Shown here piece after piece: positions 32,598-41,080 of a DNA stretch of 42,258 nt. Origin of the DNA: CAVEFW01 sp963643505 (GTDB taxonomy: Bacteria; Actinomycetota; Coriobacteriia; Coriobacteriales; Eggerthellaceae); the NCBI GenBank assembly GCA_963643505.1, contig CAVIKF010000014.1, positions 1 to 42,258 on the forward strand, in the 5' to 3' direction. Made by a program: the position numbers and the translations under genes. Numbering within the stretch: position 1 is the first letter of the stretch; each line of letters starts with the position of its first letter. The notes below the pieces were generated by a model that saw only the letters and a program-made list of their open reading frames with translations, made no database searches and had not been told where the DNA came from.

Positions 32598-34940
32598 CTA
32601 TTGGCCAAAAATCGCCTTCTTTAGCATCGGATCATCGCTGGCATGCTTGTACACATACTGCTTCTTGGGGCCATGGGAGCGGGCATCCGCCTTGGCCTTG
32701 GCCTTGGCCTTGGCCTCTTCCGCCGCGATGCGAGCTTGGCGCTCCATCTCAAGATTTGCGACAAGCTCTTCGGGGTCAAGTCCAAGTTCTTTCGCGATCT
32801 CCTCAACCCTCTCGATAGCCGGAAGAAACTCCGCCTTTTGCACTCCTTCAAGAGCCGCAGCGAGCGTCTTCTCCGTGAAATACCCTTGCTCCCTTACCTT
32901 CTCAATCGCCTCAATGTCGTTGTTCTTGCCACATACATAGCAAATCTCGTCCATGTTTTGAGTAAACATCTTGTCGATAGTATCCTTTGTCACCGGGGAC
33001 AAGAAAATCGGGTCATCGAGGCGCTTTTGAATAAGTTTGATCTGGTCATGGAGTTCCCCGACGCATTTTTCGCCCAAGTCGAAACTCGAGGAGTTGGTGA
33101 TAGTGAGGTCGTAGCAGAAATACACCGCTTCGACGTTGAATCCCTTCATGACGCCAAACGCATTACCAAGCTGGCGAATGCCGCGCAACGTGTTCGGAAA
33201 GTCGAAATGGAACAGGGTGTGCCCCTCGATGGGCTTGTTCTCGGTCTTCATATAGACGTCGGGAATATGACACCCAAAACCGAGGCCTCGCACACAAATT
33301 GACTTGATGTTGTCAGAAAGAGTCAGCTGCTTGATTCCCATAGTCCCATTTAGCGCATAAGGCGCAACGATGCTGACTTCATCCGGAATGACGAGGATCG
33401 GGTCGGATTGGTCATAAACGACCGCCTTAGAGGTTTTGTCCTCGAGACGTTCGCACAATAAGCCACCAACCTTATAGAACTTCTTTTGGCCCTCAGCGAC
33501 CGTGATAAGCCTCAAGGAGGAGGCTCCCTCGTCATGGTGGGCACCTGCGGTGATCAGGGCCGTCTCACCCAGATATTCAAGGGCGGAAGGAATCTCGAAC
33601 TCGACAAGAGCGGTGTCAATGAACGCATCCTTCTCGATACGCTCCACCGTCGATGCCATGGAAACCCATTCCAAAGAGCGGCAACCAGAGAACGCATCCT
33701 TCTCGATGACCCTAAGACCCTCAGGAAGCTTAACGGCATTCAGGGCCGCGTGTTTCATAAACGCATTTGCCTGGATGATCGTGGTACCCTCGGCAATCCT
33801 CACCCTCTCGATGTTGGGCTCAAGAATACGGACGAGACGCACCTCGCCTTCATCGATGCGATAAAGACATCCCTGGTCGTCAAGTCTCAGCGTCGGGCAA
33901 TCTTTGTCGATGACAAACGTCGCATCAGGGCCGGACAATACCAAAGAGGTTCGGGCAACGACCTTGTTTCCTAAAACCTTTACCGTCTTGGGGACGCGTA
34001 GCTCTTTGATGGCCGTTCCGCAAAACGCCTCATCGCCTATCGTCTCGACTCCCTCGTTCAAAACGATGCGTTTCAGGTCCTTGCAGTTGCACAACGCCTG
34101 GTTTCCCATGGTCTTGAGGCGCGGCGGAGCAATGAACTCCTCGATACCGGAGCGAGAAAGCGCATAGTCATCAAGCCGCTCAACCGTGTCCGGCAAAACG
34201 ATCTTCTTTACGCCCTCAAAATTGCTTGCAGCCTTCTTGGCGATCTCTACAACGCCGTCTGCAATCACATAGGACGTGACAGGTCGCGCAAGCGCTATAA
34301 ACGTAAGGCCGTCCTTGGAATAGATGCCGATACCGTCCGTTGAAAACTTCTCGTTTTTGGGGCTGATAGAGAACCCCTCAAGCTTGCTCTTGGCAAACAT
34401 GCCCGGCTCGATACGCTCAAGGGACTTACCTAGGTGGAGGATGCGCAACTTCGGCAAGTCAAACACGTTCGGTTTGACTTCGATGATTCCATGAGGGAGA
34501 TAGAGTTCCTCGATGCTTTTGCATCCGTAGAACCAGGTAGGATCATATTTGGTTGCCATGCACGCCATAACGACCTTGCGCAGGTTTGTGCAACCACGAA
34601 ACGCATAGGAGTGCAACACCCTCACGCACTCGGGGATAGAAACCTCCTCGAGAGTCTCAAGGGAGAAAGAGTCGGATTCGATGACACGAACCGGCAATCC
34701 TCCTATGGTTTCAGGAACAGCAATCGTCCTTTTTTCCGACGCGCATCCGCGAATGATCACCTCGGCGCCGTCAAACACGATATAGCTCCACACAATCCCA
34801 GCACCATCGTCAAATGAGCGCAACTCGCTCTCACGCGCAGCCTGTTCCGCCTCCGCCTTTGCGCGGCTGGCAAACACCGCCTTCGCAAATTCCTTGGTAC
34901 GTTCTTGTTCCTCAAGGGTTCCCTTACCATCGGTAAGCAT
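32598..34940 (-). CDS. BspA-type leucine-rich-repeat protein without secretion signal
   Basis: A 780-residue protein. The N-terminal ~45 residues are a charged helix (EEQERTKEFAKAVFASRAKA). From about residue 60 to 600 come degenerate LRR_5/BspA repeats, such as TLEEVSIPECVRVLHSYAF, KKIVLPDTVERLDDYAL and GLRVIEKDAFSGCRSLEWVS. The C-terminal ~150 residues are helical, with CYVCGKN and an alanine/lysine tract EEAKAKAKAKADARS encoded by a 6-bp DNA repeat. BspA-like proteins are usually exported adhesins. Here there is no signal peptide, membrane segment or sorting motif, so this copy appears cytoplasmic. GGAGGGG precedes the ATG. Function unknown. Confidence 0.75.
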   Translation of the reverse strand: MLTDGKGTLEEQERTKEFAKAVFASRAKAEAEQAARESELRSFDDGAGIVWSYIVFDGAEVIIRGCASEKRTIAVPETIGGLPVRVIESDSFSLETLEEVSIPECVRVLHSYAFRGCTNLRKVVMACMATKYDPTWFYGCKSIEELYLPHGIIEVKPNVFDLPKLRILHLGKSLERIEPGMFAKSKLEGFSISPKNEKFSTDGIGIYSKDGLTFIALARPVTSYVIADGVVEIAKKAASNFEGVKKIVLPDTVERLDDYALSRSGIEEFIAPPRLKTMGNQALCNCKDLKRIVLNEGVETIGDEAFCGTAIKELRVPKTVKVLGNKVVARTSLVLSGPDATFVIDKDCPTLRLDDQGCLYRIDEGEVRLVRILEPNIERVRIAEGTTIIQANAFMKHAALNAVKLPEGLRVIEKDAFSGCRSLEWVSMASTVERIEKDAFIDTALVEFEIPSALEYLGETALITAGAHHDEGASSLRLITVAEGQKKFYKVGGLLCERLEDKTSKAVVYDQSDPILVIPDEVSIVAPYALNGTMGIKQLTLSDNIKSICVRGLGFGCHIPDVYMKTENKPIEGHTLFHFDFPNTLRGIRQLGNAFGVMKGFNVEAVYFCYDLTITNSSSFDLGEKCVGELHDQIKLIQKRLDDPIFLSPVTKDTIDKMFTQNMDEICYVCGKNNDIEAIEKVREQGYFTEKTLAAALEGVQKAEFLPAIERVEEIAKELGLDPEELVANLEMERQARIAAEEAKAKAKAKADARSHGPKKQYVYKHASDDPMLKKAIFGQ

Positions 34941-34990
34941 ACTGACCCCTCCTCATTTCTCTCTTTTTTCTGTGCAAAAAATAGTACCGC

Positions 34991-35029
34991 AAAAAGAGAA
35001 GGGGCTCGCCAACAACGCCGACGAGCCCC
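34991..35029 (-). terminator. Terminator of the TAXI-TRAP-reductase operon
   Basis: On the minus strand GGGGCTCG (35022-35029) pairs with CGAGCCCC (35001-35008), and TTCTCTTTTT follows (34991-35000). It stands 20 nt after the reductase stop codon. Confidence 0.8.
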
Positions 35030-35048
35030 ACAAAACGACACCTGTTAC

Positions 35049-35891
35049 CTACTTCGAAAGTCCCTCGGACTCCATGTAGGCGACAAGATCCTCCTCCCAC
35101 GTGGGCATGTCGACGCCAAACATCTCGAGCATCAAACTCTCGAGCACAACATTCTCAGCCGTCTTCTTGTCGGTTGTCGGGTTGAGGACCTTGCCGGGCT
35201 CGTAGCCCGCGATCTCAAGCACCTTCTTCATGAACTCGAAACGACTCGCGCGACCGCGTGTTGCGATGTGGAACGTACCGAAACGTTCCTTCTCGACGGC
35301 ACGCATGACGAACTTCATGTATGTCGACAAAGACGTCGGCGCCGCATACTGGTCCATGCGGGCCTCATACCGCTCGCCACTCTTCGCCGCCTCGAGGACC
35401 GCCTTCATCTGGCCGCCGTTGACGTTATAGAGCCAAGACGAACGGACGATGATGCTCTTTGAGGTCGTGTCGCGGACCATGACCTCGCCGGCACGCTTGG
35501 ACTTGCCATACGGGGAGTCAGGGTGTGGGTTGTCAAACTCGTTGACGGGTTCCTCGAGCTTGGAAGAGTACACGTCGTCGGAGGAAATCTGGACCATGAT
35601 GGCGTCGACGGCATTTGCGACAAGCGCAACGTTGCGAGCGCCGAGCGCGTTGACCTCATAGGCCTTCACACGATTGTTCAAGCTCGTTGCGTCACGACGA
35701 ATGCCGGCGCAGTTGATGATGGCGTAGGGGCGAATCTCGTTTGCAAAAGCCTCCATGCGGTCAACCTCGGCAACACTGAGCTCGGCATCTGTCGCCACGA
35801 CGGTGTAGCCGAGGGACTCAGCATACTTCGCAAACTCGCTGCCAACGTATCCCTTTGCGCCGATCACCCAAATAATCTTGTTTTCGCTCAT
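35049..35891 (-). CDS. RmlD-like NAD(P)-dependent reductase (extended SDR)
   Basis: A 280-residue Rossmann-fold protein of the dTDP-4-dehydrorhamnose reductase type. It has GAKGYVG at residues 11-17 for cofactor binding, INCAGIRRD after the fourth strand, QISSDDVYSS with the catalytic serine, and YGKSK at 128-132 (YxxxK). No rmlABC genes are near, so rhamnose synthesis is not implied. It starts 48 nt after the TRAP permease with no terminator between, which makes it part of the transporter operon. ATG 35891 has AGAGG 7 nt upstream. Its substrate may be related to what the transporter imports. Confidence 0.8.
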   Translation of the reverse strand: MSENKIIWVIGAKGYVGSEFAKYAESLGYTVVATDAELSVAEVDRMEAFANEIRPYAIINCAGIRRDATSLNNRVKAYEVNALGARNVALVANAVDAIMVQISSDDVYSSKLEEPVNEFDNPHPDSPYGKSKRAGEVMVRDTTSKSIIVRSSWLYNVNGGQMKAVLEAAKSGERYEARMDQYAAPTSLSTYMKFVMRAVEKERFGTFHIATRGRASRFEFMKKVLEIAGYEPGKVLNPTTDKKTAENVVLESLMLEMFGVDMPTWEEDLVAYMESEGLSK

Positions 35892-35939
35892 ATCTTTACC
35901 TCTCGAAAAGGGTGCGAGGCGATTGCCCTGCAACCGTTT

Positions 35940-38153
35940 TTACTCAGCGGCTAGTGTTTCTTCCTCTTTCTCGGTCTTCTCAAGACTCATGGCAACAGCG
36001 GCGTTGATGGCAGCCTGCTCGGATCCATCGGTCAACGCCTCAGGTTCAGAGGCACCCTCAACAGGATCGAGGCCCGTGGGCTTGTCTTCTTTTTGGGCAC
36101 TCTTCTGGTCCTTCTTGAAGAGGAGACGCTGCAAGACGATGAGGGCAACAACGAGGACGACGCCGATACCGTTGAGCATGAGCGGGAACGTCTCGCTAAA
36201 GCCCGTAAGGGGAACCATCAGCAAAGTGCCACCGACGGCGGCAAGGACGCGAAACACCGGGTTGATTCTTTCGAACAGATAACCCTGAAGACCAGCAGCA
36301 ACGCCGAACAGACCGAACATGGCCATAGCGGCGTTCAAAACGATAAACACCATGGAGACGTCGCCCTCGAGAATCAGGGCCGGGAAGAATGCGAAGACGT
36401 AAGGCACGATGAACGCGGCAATGGCTATCTTGGTCGCATTGACGGCGGTCTTCATCGGCTTGGCCTTCGCGATAGCGCTGCCCGCGTAGGCTGCTAAAGC
36501 AACAGGAGGCGTGATGTCAGCCACAATTCCGAAGTAGAACACGAAGAAGTGGGCAGCAACCTGGGGGAGACCCAACGCCATGAGGATGGGGGCGCAGGTG
36601 GAAGCCATGATGCAATAGTTCGCGGTGGTCGGAACGCCCATGCCGAGGATGATGCAGCAAACCATTGTGAGGACAAGGCCGATGATGATGTAGTCACCGG
36701 CAGCAAGAACGACGACGTTGATGAGCGTGGAGGCAAGACCGGTGACGGTGATGCAGCCAGCGATCATGCCCGCCATAGCACAAGCAACCGCGACGGAGAT
36801 GGCGTTCTTGGCTCCGGCAGCGAATGCGTCGACGGCAGTGAGGAGCGCGATCTTGCACGTCTCGACGAAGACGCTGCCGACCGTTTGGCCCTCTTCGCGC
36901 TCGCTCAGGTTCGTCGTGAAGAAATTGATGAAACCGATGATAAAGGCACCGGCGATGGAGATGGCTGCGGAGGCGGCCATGGTACGAGCGCCGGTCGCCA
37001 CGAGCCAAACGAGCAAGACGAGCGGGATGATCAGATAGACGTTCTTGGCCAGGTAGCTCCACTTGGGCAATTGATCCCTGGACACGCCCTTGAGACCAAG
37101 CTTTTTAGCCTCGAGATGGACCGCGCAGAAGATGCCGGTGAAATACAACAGGGCGGGAATGATCGCCTTGGCACAAACCTCGATGTAGGGGATGCCCATG
37201 TACTCGGCCATGAGGAACGCGGCTGCACCCATGATAGGAGGCATGATCTGGCCGCCCGTGGAGGACGCCGCCTCCACCGCGCCCGCAAATTCAGGCTTAT
37301 AGCCGGTTTTCTTCATCATCGGGATAGTGACGGAACCCGTGGTGACAGTGTTTCCGACGGAAGAGCCGGAAACCATGCCGCAAAGGGCAGAGGAGATGAC
37401 GGCGACCTTTGCAGCGCCGCCGGACGACCATCCCGCAACACGGTTCGCGAAAGAGATGAAGTAGTTCGCGATACCGGTGCGCTCAAGGAACGCGCCAAAG
37501 ATGATGAACAGGACGATGTAGGTGTAACAGACGTTCGTCGGCGTGCCGATAATGCCGCTTGTGGTGTAGAACAGCTTCTGCACGTTCTTGGTGAGCGCCA
37601 ACATGAAGTCTGGCTTGTACTGGAATTGGTAGTAGAACGCATAGATGATCAAAACTCCGACGACGACGATAATCGGAATGCCGACGCATCGACGGCAAAG
37701 CTCGAACATGACCAAGATTCCGATGACGCCCAAAACGACGTGGATGGTCTCGATACGGGCACCCATCAACAGAATGTCGGTGCAGTTGAACGCGAAGTAC
37801 AAAAAGCTGCCCGCACCGACAAGCATGAGGACAAAATCATACCAAGGGATATGGTTGACCTTGTGTTTCTTCTTGTTTGCCGGATAAACGATGAAGCCGA
37901 TGATGATAACGAACGCGAGAAAACGCGCCAGGCGAACCTCGGCCTGTTCTGTGGAGAACAGGGTGATGCACATACAGTACACCGAGAAGATCACCATGAA
38001 AGCCGTGACGACGATCTTGGGGATACCCTCCCACACACGCGTGTTCGACTCGATGTCGTACTTGCGCAAGACCTCTTCAGCATCCACTTCGCCGTTCTCG
38101 GCGGTGGCTACATCGACCTCGGTCTCTTCCTCCTTCTTTTTGAATAGTTTCAT
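35940..38153 (-). CDS. TRAP transporter fused permease (4TM/12TM), TAXI type
   Basis: A 737-residue polytopic membrane protein in which the small DctQ-like and large DctM-like subunits are fused, as usual for TAXI systems. A charged cytoplasmic N-tail (KKKEEETEVDVATAENGEV) precedes the first helices. Characteristic segments are CRRCVGIPIIVVVGVLIIYA, SSALCGMVSGSSVGNTVTTG, AASSTGGQIMPPIMGAAAFL and GMGVPTTANYCIMASTCAPI. A ~65-residue acidic C-tail is unusually long. It imports a small organic solute with Na+ or H+, using the upstream binding lipoprotein. ATG 38153 has GAAGG 6 nt upstream. Confidence 0.92.
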   Translation of the reverse strand: MKLFKKKEEETEVDVATAENGEVDAEEVLRKYDIESNTRVWEGIPKIVVTAFMVIFSVYCMCITLFSTEQAEVRLARFLAFVIIIGFIVYPANKKKHKVNHIPWYDFVLMLVGAGSFLYFAFNCTDILLMGARIETIHVVLGVIGILVMFELCRRCVGIPIIVVVGVLIIYAFYYQFQYKPDFMLALTKNVQKLFYTTSGIIGTPTNVCYTYIVLFIIFGAFLERTGIANYFISFANRVAGWSSGGAAKVAVISSALCGMVSGSSVGNTVTTGSVTIPMMKKTGYKPEFAGAVEAASSTGGQIMPPIMGAAAFLMAEYMGIPYIEVCAKAIIPALLYFTGIFCAVHLEAKKLGLKGVSRDQLPKWSYLAKNVYLIIPLVLLVWLVATGARTMAASAAISIAGAFIIGFINFFTTNLSEREEGQTVGSVFVETCKIALLTAVDAFAAGAKNAISVAVACAMAGMIAGCITVTGLASTLINVVVLAAGDYIIIGLVLTMVCCIILGMGVPTTANYCIMASTCAPILMALGLPQVAAHFFVFYFGIVADITPPVALAAYAGSAIAKAKPMKTAVNATKIAIAAFIVPYVFAFFPALILEGDVSMVFIVLNAAMAMFGLFGVAAGLQGYLFERINPVFRVLAAVGGTLLMVPLTGFSETFPLMLNGIGVVLVVALIVLQRLLFKKDQKSAQKEDKPTGLDPVEGASEPEALTDGSEQAAINAAVAMSLEKTEKEEETLAAE

Positions 38154-38176
38154 TCCAAGCCTTCGCTTTCTCTTAA

Positions 38177-38208
38177 GTTTTGCGTTCTTAAAGTTTTGCG
38201 CTCTTAAA
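38177..38208. repeat. 16-bp tandem repeat, two copies
   Basis: GTTTTGCGTTCTTAAA (38177-38192) is followed directly by GTTTTGCGCTCTTAAA (38193-38208), immediately upstream of the TRAP permease gene and downstream of the terminator-like hairpin. Confidence 0.85.
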
Positions 38209-38264
38209 AAACCATGCCCAACGCATGCACCCAAATCATCCGGCGCGCATGGTCTTTAAGCCAG

Positions 38265-38305
38265 ACAAAAACGGGGCTGCGGCAGCCGAAACCCGCCGCA
38301 GCCCC
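38265..38305 (-). terminator. Terminator-like hairpin between TAXI lipoprotein and TRAP permease genes
   Basis: On the minus strand GGGGCTGCGG (38296-38305) pairs perfectly with CCGCAGCCCC (38273-38282) and is followed by GTTTTTG. Located inside an operon, it probably reduces read-through so that the binding protein exceeds the permease. Confidence 0.75.
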
Positions 38306-38346
38306 CAAAAGATCCACCTAAAGCTGAGTACAGCTCGTGAAACCTA

Positions 38347-39342
38347 CTAGGCAGTCTTGACGGTCTTGCCCTTCTCGGCGAAGTACTTGGCAGCGCCGGG
38401 ATGATACGGGACAGAAGTCATGGACGCACCGAAGTCGAGGTTGACCTCACTGTACTTGGCATGAGCACTGACCTGGCTGGATGCGCTCTCGAACAGGTCC
38501 TTCGTGAAGGTGTAGATCGCATCTTCGGAGACGGAGTTGTCAGCCAAGACGACTGCGGCAACAGCAACGGTGGTGACATCCTCTGTCACGCCGGAGTACG
38601 TGCCGGCCTTGATGGTGTTCTCGGCATAGTAATCAGAGGAAGCGATGAGCTTCTTGACATGGTCCGCATCAAGGGAGACGAGGTAGGCAGCCTTGCTGGT
38701 GGAGAGATCGGTGATGGCAGTGGTGGGAGCACCTGCGACGATGAAAGCAGCGTCGATCTTGCCGTCCTTCAGGGAATCAGCAGAATCGCCGAAGGATTGG
38801 TAGACGGGACTGATGTCGTCGATGGTGATGTCGTATGCACCGAGAACGTCCAGGGCGTTGAAGTAAACACCGGAACCGGCGGCACCAACGGAAACGGTCT
38901 TACCCTTGAGGTCAGCAACGGTTTTGATGTTGGGGTCGCACGTAACGATCTGGACGGACTCCGTATACAGAGCGGCGACAACGGAGAAGTTCTTCACTGC
39001 GCCGGTCTTCTCGAACAAATTGGTGCCGTTATAGGCGTAAGCCATAACGTCAGACTGGCAGAAAGCCAATTCGGCATCTGCGTCCTGCAGGGCCTGGACA
39101 TTGGCCTGGGAGCCATTGCCCGAAAGCGCGTTGACGGTAAGATCAGTGTTATTGGTTGCGTGTTGAGCGACAACGGAGCCGAAAGCGTAGTAGGTGCCGC
39201 TCTCGCCGCCGGTCACAAAACGCAGGGACTCACTGGCCTTGCTGCTGGAGCCGTTGGAACCACCGCCACAGGCGGTCAGGCCAACAGCAAGAACAGCCGC
39301 CAATGCCAGCGAAGCCAAAATAGCAAGCTTCGATTTCTTCAT
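38347..39342 (-). CDS. TAXI-family TRAP transporter solute-binding lipoprotein
   Basis: A 331-residue substrate-binding protein. The lipoprotein signal peptide MKKSKLAILASLALAAVLAV ends in the lipobox LTAC, with Cys25 as the lipid anchor, so it is tethered to the outer face of the membrane. TAXI features are FVTGGESGTYYAFGSVVAQH, AELAFCQSDVMAYAY and LKGKTVSVGAAGSGVYFNAL. TAXI proteins bind small carboxylates, glutamate or aromatic acids; the ligand here is unknown. AAGGAGG precedes the ATG. It is the first gene of the operon with the fused permease and the reductase, and diverges from the amidinotransferase. Confidence 0.92.
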   Translation of the reverse strand: MKKSKLAILASLALAAVLAVGLTACGGGSNGSSSKASESLRFVTGGESGTYYAFGSVVAQHATNNTDLTVNALSGNGSQANVQALQDADAELAFCQSDVMAYAYNGTNLFEKTGAVKNFSVVAALYTESVQIVTCDPNIKTVADLKGKTVSVGAAGSGVYFNALDVLGAYDITIDDISPVYQSFGDSADSLKDGKIDAAFIVAGAPTTAITDLSTSKAAYLVSLDADHVKKLIASSDYYAENTIKAGTYSGVTEDVTTVAVAAVVLADNSVSEDAIYTFTKDLFESASSQVSAHAKYSEVNLDFGASMTSVPYHPGAAKYFAEKGKTVKTA

Positions 39343-39837
39343 TGGTTTCCTCCTTGGTTTTCCTCTTTCACAGGGCCGATGACCACACCTTTACCTTCCC
39401 ACCATGAAAAGTGTAGCAATCCAAAATAATATAATAAGATGAATGAGTAGGAGAGGGCTCCAGGAATCGAAAAACGTAAAAAAACGAAACGTGAGCGGCA
39501 GGTGAATTCACCCACACGAAAGCCCGCAAGGGAACCCGTAAACGACGTCACTTTATATGTCACTTTATCAAACTGAAGCGTTCTGCTGTTTTGTGTGAAC
39601 AAAATCTACGGGAAGCGGCAGATATTCAGACTGGGACGGATTTTTCACCTGCTTGCACATCATTTCGTATAACTAACCCCAAAATACCCATTTTGCAATG
39701 CGTATTTGTCCCGTCAATTCAGTGCGATTCGCGATTGTTCGTGGTATAAAAGTAATTCGCAAGCAAATGCCTGGGCCTGGAGCAAAACCGGACCCTCCGA
39801 GCTTGGGTTAATGTAGGAAATAGGAAAGGAATTTGAA
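39343..39837. other. Divergent regulatory region between TAXI operon and amidinotransferase
   Basis: A 495-bp AT-rich spacer with no gene. Close to the TAXI gene is the AT-rich AATAATATAATAAG (about 39422-39436), a candidate -10 on the minus strand. A 12-bp direct repeat GTCACTTTATAT/GTCACTTTATCA lies at about 39546-39570 in the middle. The size and AT-richness suggest room for regulator binding that could coordinate both sides. Confidence 0.5.
39742..39750 (+). promoter_or_regulatory. Extended -10 promoter of the amidinotransferase gene
   Basis: TGGTATAAA matches an extended -10 (TGn plus TATAAA at 39745-39750), 87 nt upstream of the start codon. The -35 is weak, as is common with extended -10 promoters. 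Confidence 0.5.
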
Positions 39838-40986
39838 ATGACGAAAATCGTCAATTCCTGGAACGACTGGGATCCGCTGAAGCACGTGATCGTCGGTCGT
39901 TGCGACAACGGCATGATTCCGCCCGAGGAACCGGCCACTTCCGAGAAGGTGCCCGTCGACTCTGACATGCGCGGCATGTGGGGTTTGCGCCCGCTGCGCA
40001 CCGTCGAGAAGGGCAACGAGGCTCTCGAGCGCTTGGTGAAGATCCTCGAGGATCGCGGCGTCAAGGTCGACCGTCCGACTCCGCTGCAATGGAACCAAAA
40101 GATCGCCACACCGGATTTCACGAACGACTCCATGATGGGCTGCATGCCCCCGCGCGACGTTTTGCTGACCGTCGGCAACGAGATTATGGCTGCCGCCCAG
40201 TCCTTCCGCTGCCGCTACTTCGAGTATCTCGCCTATTGGCCGCTGATGGAGAAGTACTTCGAGGAGGACCCCGAGTTCAAGTGGACCCAGGCTCCGCGCC
40301 CCCGTCTGACCGATGCTTCCTACAAGCATAACTACTACGACGAGTCCATCTCCCTCGAGGAGCGCCTCGTCCGCACCGCCAACAAAGACTTCGTCACCAC
40401 CGAGGTTGAGCCGATGTGGGATGCCGCCGACTGGATGCGCATGGGCAAGGACATCTTTGTCCAACACGGCCTAACGACCAACCGTGCCGCCATGGACTGG
40501 ATGCAGCGTTACTATCCTGACCTGCGCATCCATGCCGTTAACTTCCCCGGCGATCCCTATCCGATCCACATCGACGCGACGTTCGTGCCGCTGCGTCCGG
40601 GCCTGATCATCAACAACCCGGTTCGTCCGCTCCCCAAGGAGCAGCGCGCGATCTTCGAGGCCAACGATTGGCAAATCGTCGAAGCCGCCCAGCCCGCTCA
40701 CACCGAGCCGCCTGAGCTTTGCTACTCGTCCGTTTGGCTGTCCATGAACTGCCTGGTTCTCGACCCCAAGACCGTTATCGTCGAGGCTTCCGAGGTTTAC
40801 CAGATGGAGCAGATGGACAAGCTCGGCATGAATGTCATCCCCTGCGACATGCGCGACGCCTACCCCTTCGGTGGCGGCCTGCACTGCTGCACGGCAGACA
40901 TCTACCGCGAGGGCGGTTGCGAGGACTACTTCCCAAATCGCGTCAAGGACTGCACCTTGGTTCGTCCGGAGATGTGGAACGACTAA
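39838..40986 (+). CDS. L-arginine:glycine amidinotransferase-like protein
   Basis: A 382-residue protein recognisably homologous to AGAT/GATM and inosamine-phosphate amidinotransferases. EPMWDAADWMRMGKDIFVQ, YPIHIDATFVPLRPG, SSVWLSMNCLVLD and FGGGLHCCTADIYREGG match the animal enzyme closely. The catalytic triad is present: Asp195, His244 and Cys350; the Asp-His spacing of 49 equals that of human AGAT. The enzyme would transfer an amidino group from arginine to an acceptor amine, such as glycine giving guanidinoacetate, releasing ornithine. The acceptor cannot be told. AGGAAAGGA precedes the ATG, and a strong terminator follows, so it is monocistronic. It diverges from a TAXI-TRAP operon. GC-rich third positions match highly expressed neighbours, with no sign of recent transfer. 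Confidence 0.88.
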   Translation: MTKIVNSWNDWDPLKHVIVGRCDNGMIPPEEPATSEKVPVDSDMRGMWGLRPLRTVEKGNEALERLVKILEDRGVKVDRPTPLQWNQKIATPDFTNDSMMGCMPPRDVLLTVGNEIMAAAQSFRCRYFEYLAYWPLMEKYFEEDPEFKWTQAPRPRLTDASYKHNYYDESISLEERLVRTANKDFVTTEVEPMWDAADWMRMGKDIFVQHGLTTNRAAMDWMQRYYPDLRIHAVNFPGDPYPIHIDATFVPLRPGLIINNPVRPLPKEQRAIFEANDWQIVEAAQPAHTEPPELCYSSVWLSMNCLVLDPKTVIVEASEVYQMEQMDKLGMNVIPCDMRDAYPFGGGLHCCTADIYREGGCEDYFPNRVKDCTLVRPEMWND

Positions 40987-41014
40987 TTCCCGCTCGCAAG
41001 ACATCGCACCTGCT

Positions 41015-41042
41015 AGGAGGCTCCGCATGGGGCCTCCTTTTC
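41015..41042 (+). terminator. Intrinsic terminator of the amidinotransferase gene
   Basis: AGGAGGCTCC (41015-41024) pairs with GGGGCCTCCT (41029-41038) through one wobble, with a GCAT loop, followed by TTTTCT. Confidence 0.85.
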
Positions 41043-41080
41043 TATGCACGCGAAGATGCACGAAGCGCCAAAAGACGCGG

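Noticed and set aside
35049..35891. A rhamnose-synthesis (rml) cluster.
   Set aside because: Only the RmlD-like reductase is present, and its operon is a transporter. The name alone does not support the pathway.
36549..38147. A 532-codon plus-strand open frame antisense to the TRAP permease.
   Set aside because: Its Asp/Glu/Arg/His-rich translation is the mirror of hydrophobic codons on the other strand. The permease is certain.
38401..39429. A 342-codon plus-strand open frame antisense to the TAXI lipoprotein.
   Set aside because: It is a shadow of a clearly recognised lipoprotein gene and has no homology or ribosome site.
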